This document shows positions 1 through 7,770 of a DNA stretch of 64,000 nt, in pieces (position 1 is the first letter of the stretch; every line of letters starts with the position of its first letter). The stretch lies in assembly GCF_002723995.1 (NCBI RefSeq), contig NZ_BEWP01000008.1, positions 1 through 64,000 of the forward strand, in the 5' to 3' direction. The position numbers were made by a program, and so were the translations under genes. The notes under the pieces were generated by a model. The model did no database searches and was not told where the DNA came from. It worked only from the letters and a program-made list of their open reading frames with translations. Origin of the DNA: Gluconobacter kondonii. Its GTDB lineage: Bacteria > Pseudomonadota > Alphaproteobacteria > Acetobacterales > Acetobacteraceae.

Positions 1-1697
1 TCCCTGCCGACGCTGCGTACACAGAGGGCGAGGGACAGGGCACCGGCATCCGGATGGCCCTTGCTGCGCTCGCCATGCATTTTCGCCCGTCCCATCCGGG
101 GCAACAGGTTGCGTGTGTCCTGCGCGGCCTGATAGGCGGCTTCCGCGCCTTCCATCCAGGCTTTGATGAGTTCATGGCCCGCGGCTAGTTCTCGTTCCAG
201 CGTTTCCACAAACGGAACCAGAGCATCCACGAGCGTCTTGTCGCCGGGCTTGGCCCTGCCGAGCAGCATGATGCGTTCCATACTATTGCGGGCGCCCTGA
301 GAAAGCTGCTCGGCACTCGGCAGACGGCCGTCATCGAGGGCCGTGCTGAAGGCCCGCAGGCCTTCCCCCCAGAGCGCGCCCGATGTGCCCCCGGCGCGGT
401 CGGCCCAGGCATCTGCGGCCGTGGCGAGAACCGTGGCAGGACCTGCACCAGCATTGGCCGCGTTGCGGGCGGCGCGGGCCGACGCTGCTGACCCGCGCGC
501 CATGCCCTGTCCATGGTCGCCGTCCCCGGCAAGGGCGTCGATATGCCCCAAGCTGGATTCCTCGGCGGCCAGCATTTTCGCCAGATTTTCCATGACGTCC
601 GCGACGCACGCCCCGCCCTGACGGCCCGCTGCGGTAGCGGAGCGCATATAAACGATCGTTGCTTCATCTTCGACGGCAAGGTCGGCCACGCCGTCTCCGA
701 CCAATTTGTCATGGCGCAGGGCTGCGGAATCTACTGGCGCGCGCCAGTACTGCTCAAGATCCTCGTCGAGCCATGTCAGGGTCAGGGAACAGCCCGCCAT
801 GTCCAGACTGGTGACATACTCGCCCACCAACGGGGCCACGAGGGTCAGTCCGGCGTTTTCGAACATTGGCGCCAGCGCGTTCCAAAGCACGAAAAGCTCT
901 TCCTGCTTGGTGCTGCCCAGACCATTCAGCAGAACAGCGACACGGCGCGGCGCCTCGTGGGGGATTTCGGCCAGCAGACGGTCGAACAGGATTTTTGCCA
1001 GCGCTTCGGGGGAGGGGACGTCCTGTTCATCAATTCCCGGCTCACCGTGAACGCCAAGCCCTAGGGCCATGCGGTTTTTGGGGACCTCGAACAGTTTTTC
1101 AGTCTCGCCGGGCAGGGTGCAGCCGTCGAAAGCCACGCCGAAGGTGCAGGTCTGACGGTTCACGCGATGCGCGACTTCCTCGACCTCATCGAGCGTCAGT
1201 CCGGCTTCGGCAGCGGCCCCTACGATCTTGAAAATCAGCAGGTCTCCCGCAATGCCCCGGCGGCGTTCGCGGGTGGAGGCGTCCGAGCTGGCCACGTCAT
1301 CGGCGGTTGCCAGAACGCGGACGTCATAGCCCTCTTCGCGCAGACGGTCGGCAGCAATCCCGAAATTGAGCACATCGCCCGCGTAGTTGCCGTAGCCGAG
1401 GATGATCCCACCGCCGAGATCGGCCTGTCGGGCGATGCTTTTGATGGCCTGCGTGGAGGGAGATGCGAAAATGTCGCCTGCTACGGCGGCATCTCCGAAG
1501 CCCTTGCCGACATAGCCTGCAAAGGCGGGATAGTGGCCCGAACCGCTGCCCAGCACGACGGCGACTTTGCCTTTCGGGCCGGGCTTTGCCCGCAGAACGC
1601 CGCCACGGACGAGGCGCACAAGGTCATGATGGATCAGGCTGAACCCGCGAAGGGCTGACATTGCGAAATTGGATGCGTCGCCGCAAATCTTGGTCAT
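1..1697 (-). CDS. Dihydroxyacetone-kinase-family (DhaK-DhaL fusion) sugar kinase, likely erythrulose kinase; cut by the window edge
   Basis: This frame was read directly from the minus strand. It opens with ATG at 1697 after a strong GGAGG ribosome-binding site and stays open to base 1, so only a few C-terminal residues are missing (about 565 codons seen). The N-terminal half is a DhaK domain. It has the glycine-rich stretch GSGSGHYPAF near residue 50 and the substrate-anchoring histidine in GVHGEPG (His217), which forms a hemiaminal with the ketose in this family. The C-terminal half is a DhaL ATP-binding domain with the Mg-binding motif ALAGDGDHGQGM near residue 390. Fused KL enzymes use ATP rather than the phosphotransferase system. 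Its position as last gene after an importer, an RpiB paralog and a TIM paralog fits an L-erythrulose 1-kinase or D-erythrulose 4-kinase better than a glycolytic dihydroxyacetone kinase. That substrate is inferred from context. Confidence 0.88.
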   Translation of the reverse strand, partial: MTKICGDASNFAMSALRGFSLIHHDLVRLVRGGVLRAKPGPKGKVAVVLGSGSGHYPAFAGYVGKGFGDAAVAGDIFASPSTQAIKSIARQADLGGGIILGYGNYAGDVLNFGIAADRLREEGYDVRVLATADDVASSDASTRERRRGIAGDLLIFKIVGAAAEAGLTLDEVEEVAHRVNRQTCTFGVAFDGCTLPGETEKLFEVPKNRMALGLGVHGEPGIDEQDVPSPEALAKILFDRLLAEIPHEAPRRVAVLLNGLGSTKQEELFVLWNALAPMFENAGLTLVAPLVGEYVTSLDMAGCSLTLTWLDEDLEQYWRAPVDSAALRHDKLVGDGVADLAVEDEATIVYMRSATAAGRQGGACVADVMENLAKMLAAEESSLGHIDALAGDGDHGQGMARGSAASARAARNAANAGAGPATVLATAADAWADRAGGTSGALWGEGLRAFSTALDDGRLPSAEQLSQGARNSMERIMLLGRAKPGDKTLVDALVPFVETLERELAAGHELIKAWMEGAEAAYQAAQDTRNLLPRMGRAKMHGERSKGHPDAGALSLALCVRSVGR

Positions 1698-1733
1698 GTG
1701 TTTTTCCTCCAGTCGTGTCCCGCAGCGGGACAG

Positions 1734-2753
1734 TTAGGCTGCATCACGGTTGAGGTAACGACGGGCCAGTGCGTCGAAGGAGATGGCGAGGACAACGATC
1801 CCGCCGCTGACGACCGACTGCCAGTAGGGCGAAATTCCGAACAGAACGATGATGTCTTCGATCATGCCGATGATGACCGCACCCAGAACCGCTCCGACCG
1901 GGCTGCCGATGCCGCCGGTGGTTGCGACACCGCCAATGACGGCTGCGGCGATGGGGGCGAGAACCCATGTGTCACCGATGGAAGGCTGGGCCGTTCCCAG
2001 ACGGGCGACCATCAGAATCCCGGCGAGTGCGGACAGGAACCCGGCGAGCGCGAAGGCGCCCATGCGGATGGCGTTGACGCGGATGCCCAGCATCCGGGCG
2101 GCGTCCGGGTTGCTGCCGATCGCGTAGATGTAGCGGCCGACGGGCGTGCGAAACATGACGAACGCCACAACCGCCAGACACACCAGAAGCACGACGAACG
2201 GCACGGGGACGCCCATGACGAGCCCACGCCCGAGAAAGGAGATGTCACGGGGGATGCCCGTAATGGCCACGCCTTTGGTCGCAACGAGGTTGGCGCCGCC
2301 ATAAACGCCGGCCATACCGATTGTCAGCACCAGCGAGTGAAGGCGAAGCTGCGTAATGAGCGCCCCGTTCAGCAAGCCGCACCCGGCTCCCATCAGCAGG
2401 CACAGAGCCAGCGAAAGCCAGGGGTTCAACCCAAGCTGCACCATTAAAATGCCGCCGACCACGCCCGCCAGACCGCCAATGGCGCCAACGGACAGATCAA
2501 GCTCGCCCAGAATCATGAGGACGGACTGCCCGATTGTGACCAGCCCGACAAAGGCCAGCGCACGCGCGATGATCATCATGTTGAATGACGTCAGGAAGTG
2601 CGGCGACAGCGCACAGGACGCCCCGAAAATGATGACGAGCGCGGCGATGACGCCGCCCAGCGGATTGCCCACCAGACGCGACACCAGAGCCTTCATGGGC
2701 GGTAGTTTCGGTGGCTTGGACGGCGCGGCGGGGAGGGTGGTTTCAAGCGACAT
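1734..2753 (-). CDS. Sugar ABC transporter permease (RbsC/EryF-like)
   Basis: This inner-membrane permease of a ribose/erythritol-type ABC importer has about 339 residues. Start chosen at ATG 2753 (MSLETTLP) because a GGAG motif precedes it; the reading frame extends further upstream, but that part is Arg/Pro-rich and lies inside the ATPase gene. About eight to ten hydrophobic segments are visible, with the family-typical stretch GELDLSVGAIGGLAG in the middle of the first half and a Gly/Ala/Ile-rich C-terminal half. The gene overlaps the end of the ATPase gene by 11 bases, which indicates translational coupling, and is followed after 36 bases by the kinase gene. With the ATPase and the periplasmic binding protein it makes a complete importer. 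The substrate is inferred to be a C4 polyol or ketose from the linked enzymes. Confidence 0.9.
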   Translation of the reverse strand: MSLETTLPAAPSKPPKLPPMKALVSRLVGNPLGGVIAALVIIFGASCALSPHFLTSFNMMIIARALAFVGLVTIGQSVLMILGELDLSVGAIGGLAGVVGGILMVQLGLNPWLSLALCLLMGAGCGLLNGALITQLRLHSLVLTIGMAGVYGGANLVATKGVAITGIPRDISFLGRGLVMGVPVPFVVLLVCLAVVAFVMFRTPVGRYIYAIGSNPDAARMLGIRVNAIRMGAFALAGFLSALAGILMVARLGTAQPSIGDTWVLAPIAAAVIGGVATTGGIGSPVGAVLGAVIIGMIEDIIVLFGISPYWQSVVSGGIVVLAISFDALARRYLNRDAA

Positions 2754-4248
2754 GACGGGTCTCCGGGGCGCCGATGATCGCGCCGACAAGCGTGTTGACG
2801 TCGGTGGTGGCCTGATCGAACGAACCCGTGATCCGGCCGGAATACATGGTGATGATCCGCGAGGCACAGCGCTGAAGCTCGGTCATTTCGGACGAAACGA
2901 GGATGATCCCCACGCCTTCTTCGGCAAGCTGCTGCATGATGCGGTAAATCTGGAACTTGGTTCCGATATCGATCCCTTTGGTGGGCTCGTCGAAAATCAG
3001 GACGCGAGGTCTGCGGGCCATCGCGCGTCCGATGATCGCCTTCTGCTGGTTGCCGCCTGACAGATGAACGATTTTTTTGGAGGCGGAGGACGTCCGGACG
3101 TCGAACTGCTGGATCGTCTCCGCTACGACGTCATTTTCACGCCGGGAGGAAATGATGCCGCCGCGCTTCATGCGATCCAGAACCGAGAGGCTGATATTTT
3201 CTCGCACGCTGAGCAGCGGGAAAATGCCGTGATGCTTGCGCTCTTCGGAGAGGTACACCATCCCCATCGCCACGGCGCGGTCCGTGCGGCCACGGGGGAT
3301 TTCTTCTCCATCGAGGAAACACTGGCCGGATGTCGCCCGGTGATAGCCAAAAATCGTCTGCATCAGTTCGGAGCGGCCCGCGCCGACAAGCCCCGCAAAT
3401 CCAAGAATCTCGCCCCGGCGCAGGGTGAAGGAGGCGTCCGAAAACCCCGGGCCTGAAATCTGTTTAGCGCTCAAGATCGTGTCGTTTTCACTGACGGCGA
3501 AACGCGGCTGAAACTTCTCTTCCAGAGACACCGAACTGCCGGACATGAGCTGGATCAGGTGTCCTTCCGTCATGCCCGGCATGGGGTAGGTGCCGACGCT
3601 GCGGCCATTGCGCAGAACCGTTACCGTGTCGCCCAGCTCAAAGATTTCTTCCATCTTGTGGGAGACAAACACGATCGCGCAGCCGTCATCGCGCAATCTG
3701 CGGATGATCCGGAACAGATGCTCGGTTTCGTTCGCCGTCAGCGAGGAGGTCGGTTCATCAAGGATGAGAACCCTGAATTCCTCACGGCAGGCCGCGCGCG
3801 CGATCTGAAGAAGCTGCTGGTCCGGCACGCTGATGCGGTTTACCAGATGTCCGGATTTTGCATGAATGCCGAAGCGCTGGATGAGGTCTGCCGCAGCCTT
3901 CTCCATGGCACGGCGTGAGACCGTCAGATGTCCGAAGCCGGAGCGGTCGAACGGCATGAACATGTTTTCGGCCACCGTCATGGAACCGAAAAGGCTCAGC
4001 TCCTGCGGGACATAGGCGACCTTCGTAAACAGGGTGCGGTCCGCCAGCGCGTCTCCGTCTTCGATCAGGACGCGGCCCTCGTCGGGGGCGACGAGGCCGG
4101 TCAGGACCTTGATCAGGGTGGATTTTCCAGCACCGTTTTCGCCAGCGAGAATATGGATTTTCCCCGGCTCCAGCGTCAGGTCCACATGATCGAGCGCGAC
4201 CACGCCGGGATAGGTCTTCCGTACGGCTTCGATCTGAAGAATTGTCAT
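2743..4248 (-). CDS. Sugar ABC transporter ATP-binding protein, double ATPase (RbsA/EryE-like)
   Basis: The product has about 501 residues and carries two fused ABC ATPase domains, the RbsA/XylG/EryE layout. Domain 1 has Walker A GENGAGKST and Walker B VLILDEPTSSL; its signature motif is degenerate (ISVPDQQ). Domain 2 has an atypical Walker A (GLVGAGRSE), a canonical LSGGNQQK signature and Walker B VLIFDEPTKGI. An imperfect first signature and an atypical second P-loop are normal in this family, where the two sites are unequal. Start set at ATG 4248 (MTILQIEAVRKTYPG), which has an AAGGG motif upstream; 11 extra codons in frame look non-coding. It lies between the binding-protein gene and the permease gene on the same strand. 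Confidence 0.93.
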   Translation of the reverse strand: MTILQIEAVRKTYPGVVALDHVDLTLEPGKIHILAGENGAGKSTLIKVLTGLVAPDEGRVLIEDGDALADRTLFTKVAYVPQELSLFGSMTVAENMFMPFDRSGFGHLTVSRRAMEKAAADLIQRFGIHAKSGHLVNRISVPDQQLLQIARAACREEFRVLILDEPTSSLTANETEHLFRIIRRLRDDGCAIVFVSHKMEEIFELGDTVTVLRNGRSVGTYPMPGMTEGHLIQLMSGSSVSLEEKFQPRFAVSENDTILSAKQISGPGFSDASFTLRRGEILGFAGLVGAGRSELMQTIFGYHRATSGQCFLDGEEIPRGRTDRAVAMGMVYLSEERKHHGIFPLLSVRENISLSVLDRMKRGGIISSRRENDVVAETIQQFDVRTSSASKKIVHLSGGNQQKAIIGRAMARRPRVLIFDEPTKGIDIGTKFQIYRIMQQLAEEGVGIILVSSEMTELQRCASRIITMYSGRITGSFDQATTDVNTLVGAIIGAPETRHVA

Positions 4249-4285
4249 GGTCGTGTTTCCCTTGTCCTGATCGTACGGCAAGATG

Positions 4286-5218
4286 TCAGAGGGTTTTGCT
4301 GGTCAGAAGATCAATTCCGGTATCGATATATTTGGGTGTCTTCTGTCCCATGGCTTTCTGCCAGGCGGAGATGACGGCCCAGTAACCCTGCATTTCGGGC
4401 CGGCTGGAGGCGGAAGATTCCGCTACGCCGTCTTTGATGAGCTGGATCATGTCATTGAGGTTGTCGAGGCCGACTTCCTTGACTTTCCCGGTCTTGCCGC
4501 CCTCGCGGATGGCCTGTCCAATGCCCACAGGTCCGGACGCATCGCAGGCGACCCAGCCCACCAGATCCGGATGGGCCTGCATGATGGCGGAGGCCTGTTT
4601 CTGTGCGGTTTCGATGCTGTCATTGTCGATCCCCGTCGCGACGACTTTCATGTCGGGGTATTTCGCAAAGACCTTCTTTTCACACTCGGCCCGAAGCGTA
4701 TGGTTCGGAGCGGTCGGCACGCCCATCATGATGGCAACCTCACCCTTCTTGCCAACAAGGTTCGCCAGCCGCTCGGCCGCCATAGTGCCCTGTTCGCAGA
4801 AATCCGCGCCGACGGCCGTGATGTCCATGCCTTCGGGAGGCAGGGAGTCGAACACCGTCATCGGGATTTTCTGGTCCGCTGCTTCGTCCATGGCGGCGCG
4901 GTTGCCCTTCTCATCCAGAAGATCGAGGATTAGACCGTCGGGATGGGTCGCGACAGCGCGTTCGATAATGTCGTTCTGCGAAGACACATCGGCTGTCTGC
5001 GGCGCGCGATATTCGATCTCGACCGGGCGGCCTGTCGTTTTGGTGATCATGTCACCAGCGGCCTTCGCCCCTGTCATGGCTTTGTCAAACCACGGATGGA
5101 CCGTCTTGGGGATCAGAACGAAATGCAGGGGCGCGCCACTCTCCGCCGCACAGGCGACGCCGGAGGACAGAACTGGCGCAGCCGCCAGCATTGCCGCAAA
5201 AGCAAATGTCGTTTTCAT
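4286..5218 (-). CDS. Periplasmic sugar-binding protein of ABC importer (RbsB/EryG-like)
   Basis: This 310-residue periplasmic binding protein has an Sec-type signal peptide (MKTTFAFAAMLAAAPVLS, cleavage probably after VACAAES). The mature part has the Peripla_BP_4 fold pattern: FVLIPKTVHPWFDKAMTGA near the N-terminus, a first lobe ending around DGLILDLLDEKG, and a C-terminal VGLDNLND segment typical of ribose-type binding proteins. It captures the substrate in the periplasm for the permease and ATPase encoded 38 bases downstream and beyond. The upstream RpiB-like gene ends 54 bases away. In an acetic acid bacterium erythritol is oxidised to L-erythrulose by membrane enzymes facing the periplasm, so L-erythrulose is a reasonable ligand, though only inferred. 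Confidence 0.9.
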   Translation of the reverse strand: MKTTFAFAAMLAAAPVLSSGVACAAESGAPLHFVLIPKTVHPWFDKAMTGAKAAGDMITKTTGRPVEIEYRAPQTADVSSQNDIIERAVATHPDGLILDLLDEKGNRAAMDEAADQKIPMTVFDSLPPEGMDITAVGADFCEQGTMAAERLANLVGKKGEVAIMMGVPTAPNHTLRAECEKKVFAKYPDMKVVATGIDNDSIETAQKQASAIMQAHPDLVGWVACDASGPVGIGQAIREGGKTGKVKEVGLDNLNDMIQLIKDGVAESSASSRPEMQGYWAVISAWQKAMGQKTPKYIDTGIDLLTSKTL

Positions 5219-5272
5219 AACTCTGTTCTTTCGAAAATCAGCCAGAACCTGTTCGGACTGAAAGTTTTTATT

Positions 5273-5761
5273 TCAGCAGCTCATGTCCGCGGAGACGGGC
5301 TGCCGGTATTTCCTGCCGAGTGCATCAATTCCGGCAATATTGCGCGCCGATGCACTTTTGGGATCGAAGGTGCAGGCCAGCCAGGCTTCCACGATCGACT
5401 TCGCCACTTCCGGTCCGATCACCCGCGCGCCCATGGTGATGATATGCGCGTTGTTCGACAGGGCCGCGCGTTCGGCGGAATAGGTGTCATGCGTCAGGGC
5501 CGCCCGGATGCCGGGAATTTTGTTGGCGGAAATGCACACGCCAATTCCGGTTCCACAGCACAGGATGCCCCGGTCAAATTCACCACTCAGAACCGCCAGC
5601 GACACGCGCTCGCTCAGTTCGGAATACAGTTCGGCCCGTTCATCTTCGGGATGGGACATGTCAACGACGACATGGCGCCCAAATGTTGAGAGATGCTGGG
5701 TCAGAAGTCTCGCCAGCCCTTCGCCGGCGCTGTCTCCACCAATGGCAATACGCATGGTCAT
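5273..5761 (-). CDS. rpiB: RpiB/LacAB-family sugar-phosphate isomerase, probable erythrulose/erythrose-phosphate isomerase (EryI-like)
   Basis: This 162-residue protein matches the RpiB family in length and sequence. It has the N-terminal IAIGGDSAG phosphate/ring-binding strand, the catalytic cysteine segment [16 protein letters not shown] (Cys68/Cys69) and GIRAAL followed by an [18 protein letters not shown] region that closes the active site. Classic RpiB interconverts ribose 5-phosphate and ribulose 5-phosphate. In erythritol loci the paralog EryI (DerI) converts D-erythrulose 4-phosphate to D-erythrose 4-phosphate. The location between a TIM paralog and a sugar importer favours the EryI role, which would hand the product to the pentose phosphate and shikimate routes. 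A second in-frame ATG at 5755 is an equally plausible start. Confidence 0.88.
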   Translation of the reverse strand: MTMRIAIGGDSAGEGLARLLTQHLSTFGRHVVVDMSHPEDERAELYSELSERVSLAVLSGEFDRGILCCGTGIGVCISANKIPGIRAALTHDTYSAERAALSNNAHIITMGARVIGPEVAKSIVEAWLACTFDPKSASARNIAGIDALGRKYRQPVSADMSC

Positions 5762-5790
5762 TTTTCCTGTTCTTGCGTTCAGGCGACCGT

Positions 5791-6570
5791 TCAGGCCGCT
5801 ATTTTGTCCGAAACCAGATCACGCACACTGTCGATGAGGGCCATGAAGTCCGTTGCTTTCCAGGCCGCCCGTCCGATGAACACACCATCCACATCCGCAA
5901 GTCCGACATAGCTGCGGATGTTGTCCTGCGAGACGCTGCCGCCATAAAGCAGCGGGATGCGCGCGCCCTCCGCACCTGCGAGGTCCTGCACGACGCGCCG
6001 GAGCCGGGTGTGAACGTCCGAGACGAAGCCTGCGTCCGCCGGGCGGCCGGAAGCTCCGATGGCCCAGACCGGCTCATAGGCAATCAGGACATTCGCCAGA
6101 TCTTTCCGCGCCACACCATGCAGTGCGATTTTGGTCTGCCGGGCGAGCGTTTCGTGTGAGACGCCAAACTCATACTCGTTCAGCGTATCGCCGATGCAGA
6201 TGAGCGGGCGTAACCCGTGGCGGAGGGCTGCATGAACCTTCAGGTTCACCGTCCAGTCCGTCTCGCCGAAATGCTGGCGACGTTCGGAGTGACCGATTTC
6301 CACCATCGAAGCGCCACAGCCCCGGATCATCTCCGGCGAGACTTCGCCCGTCCAAGAACCGCTGTCTTCCCAGTGCATGTTCTGCGCGCCCACCATCAGG
6401 GCGCTGTCTTCCAGCACGGTGCAGACATCCTTCAGGGACGTGAACGGCGGGATGACGAAAGGCTGGATCCCCTGCGGCGGAACAAATCCTTCTAAGGCCT
6501 GTGCTGAAGCGATGGCTTCGGCCGGTCCCTTGTTCATCTTCCAGCTCGTTCCGATCCAGACCTGATCCAT
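5791..6570 (-). CDS. Triosephosphate-isomerase-family protein, likely erythrulose-phosphate isomerase (EryH/LerI-like)
   Basis: This TIM barrel of about 259 residues keeps the catalytic set: Lys11 in SWKMNKG, His94 in EIGHSERR and Glu166 in AYEPVWAIG, with a phosphate-binding LLYGGSVS near the C-terminus. The loop after the glutamate reads [10 protein letters not shown], unlike the GTGKxAT loop of housekeeping TIM, which suggests a paralog with another substrate. In erythritol/erythrulose loci such paralogs (EryH, TpiA2, LerI) isomerise C4 ketose phosphates. Start chosen at ATG 6570 after GGAAGG; an alternative ATG lies at 6600 after GGAG. It appears to be the first gene of the downstream unit, with 29 bases to the RpiB gene, so the two isomerases are probably made together. 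Confidence 0.85.
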   Translation of the reverse strand: MDQVWIGTSWKMNKGPAEAIASAQALEGFVPPQGIQPFVIPPFTSLKDVCTVLEDSALMVGAQNMHWEDSGSWTGEVSPEMIRGCGASMVEIGHSERRQHFGETDWTVNLKVHAALRHGLRPLICIGDTLNEYEFGVSHETLARQTKIALHGVARKDLANVLIAYEPVWAIGASGRPADAGFVSDVHTRLRRVVQDLAGAEGARIPLLYGGSVSQDNIRSYVGLADVDGVFIGRAAWKATDFMALIDSVRDLVSDKIAA

Positions 6571-6702
6571 TTCCGACCTTCCGAGAGGCTGAATGTTCAT
6601 CCCGATTCTCCGTGTTGCAGACCGGCATATGTTAGCTTGAGCGTTAAAGCATAACATAAAAGAGTTACAAATACCAAAAACAACGAAACAAAATTTAGTC
6701 AG

Positions 6703-6743
6703 TTCAGAAGAAAAATCCTCTTTGAGGGCGATTTTCTTCTGAA
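6703..6743 (-). promoter_or_regulatory. Long A/T-rich inverted repeat between the two halves of the C4-sugar locus
   Basis: The arms TTCAGAAGAAAAATC (6703-6717) and GATTTTCTTCTGAA (6730-6743) are complementary apart from one extra A, with a 12-base centre that itself holds CTC-TTT-GAG. It lies in the 213-base gap between the aldolase-like gene and the TIM-paralog gene. In the minus-strand transcript it would form a hairpin of about 14 pairs. It could be a terminator, an mRNA-processing or stability element setting the ratio of the two units, or a regulator site. The bases that follow on the minus strand are not a clean U tract, so a simple intrinsic terminator is less certain. Confidence 0.5.
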
Positions 6744-6783
6744 TTCTTGGGAAACCCGCTCTGCTTTATAACACATAAAAATG

Positions 6784-7767
6784 TTACGCTGCGCGCTCCA
6801 GCAGGACCGCTTCGGTCACCACGCTATCCAGATCCGCCTCTCTGAGGGGCGGTACGCCCTGAGCGCCCAGTTTTTCATGATACAGATGCGTTGCTTCTTT
6901 CGCAGACAGGGCACCATCGGTTACGCTGCGCATGGCCTCGATCAGTAAAAGCGGGTCATCCGCATCCACAATTTTGCGGCCGAAAAGTGCGGCGCGTGCG
7001 CCACAGCACTGCGCCTGGTGGATCAGTTCCAGACAGTCGCGCGTTGTTCCGCTGCTGCCCCCCATGATGCCTACGATCACGGAAGGGTCGAACGCACAGA
7101 GTTCGTTCAGGGCGTCGGCGCCATTGAAGGGCACCTTCAGAAAAACGGGGCGTTCTTCACGTCGCAAACCTGCCAGACAGCGGACGATCATGTCGTTCAG
7201 ATAAAAGCCGCGATCCGGCTGTGCGATCCGGCCTTCATTGGGATTGAAGACCTCAAGGAAATACGAAAAGCGGCTTTCTTCGGCTTCTTCCCGAAAGCGG
7301 GCGAATTCTTCCAGCGCAAAGCTGTCCTGTTCGGCGTCACCATTGAAAGTCATGGAATACAGGCCAAGGCTGGTCTGCGCTTTTTTCAGCGATGCCGAGC
7401 GGAACGGAACGGATTTCTGGGACTGGTAGGAGCCACCCCGCCCGCGCCACAGATCCGTCGTGTCATTGGCCCGGATCGCAGACTGGATCCGGGTTCCGGC
7501 AAAACCGTCTTCCGCGATCAGGGTCTCCAGAATGGAGGCCGACGTCAGCATGATGTCCACGATGTCCTGCTGAAGGATGCCGTGGATCACGTCGACATAT
7601 TCGCGCCGCGTCCGGAAACGGGAATGACCCTGTCTGGGGTTGCGACGCAGACCTGTGGCGCTGATGCCCGCAGCCATGTCGGAATCCTTGGCATCGGCGA
7701 GAATGAAATCCGTACGGTCGTCCTGACCGGCCAGCATGCGCGCGATTTTTTCTTCATAACGGTTCAT
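6784..7767 (-). CDS. Class I aldolase-like (DeoC/LacD-type TIM barrel) protein of unknown substrate in the C4-sugar locus
   Basis: The product has 327 residues, no signal peptide and no membrane segment. I do not recognise it as a named enzyme. The second half reads like a TIM barrel of the class I aldolase superfamily: strands FSYFLEVFN, RPVFLKVPFNG and SVIVGIMGGSSGTTRD. Lys211 in FLKVPF sits where LacD/FbaB-type aldolases carry the Schiff-base lysine, and GGSSG (236-240) resembles the phosphate-binding loop. The gene follows the EryB/GlpD-like gene after 3 bases and is the last gene of the unit. In Brucella and rhizobia this place belongs to EryC, a protein of another family that epimerises a tetrulose phosphate. 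A role as an EryC substitute or a C4-phosphate aldolase is inference. Arg-rich segment RRNPRQGHSRFRTRRE near residue 41 may bind phosphate. Confidence 0.78.
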   Translation of the reverse strand: MNRYEEKIARMLAGQDDRTDFILADAKDSDMAAGISATGLRRNPRQGHSRFRTRREYVDVIHGILQQDIVDIMLTSASILETLIAEDGFAGTRIQSAIRANDTTDLWRGRGGSYQSQKSVPFRSASLKKAQTSLGLYSMTFNGDAEQDSFALEEFARFREEAEESRFSYFLEVFNPNEGRIAQPDRGFYLNDMIVRCLAGLRREERPVFLKVPFNGADALNELCAFDPSVIVGIMGGSSGTTRDCLELIHQAQCCGARAALFGRKIVDADDPLLLIEAMRSVTDGALSAKEATHLYHEKLGAQGVPPLREADLDSVVTEAVLLERAA

Positions 7768-7770
7768 GGT

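Noticed and set aside
513-1658. Plus-strand open frames in the first 1.7 kb
   Set aside because: They are antisense to a well-supported DhaK-DhaL kinase frame on the minus strand that carries active-site motifs in both domains.
1698-2447. 249-codon plus-strand frame rich in Asp, Gly and His
   Set aside because: It is the antisense of the ABC permease gene; the composition is what the complement of a hydrophobic G+C-rich gene gives.
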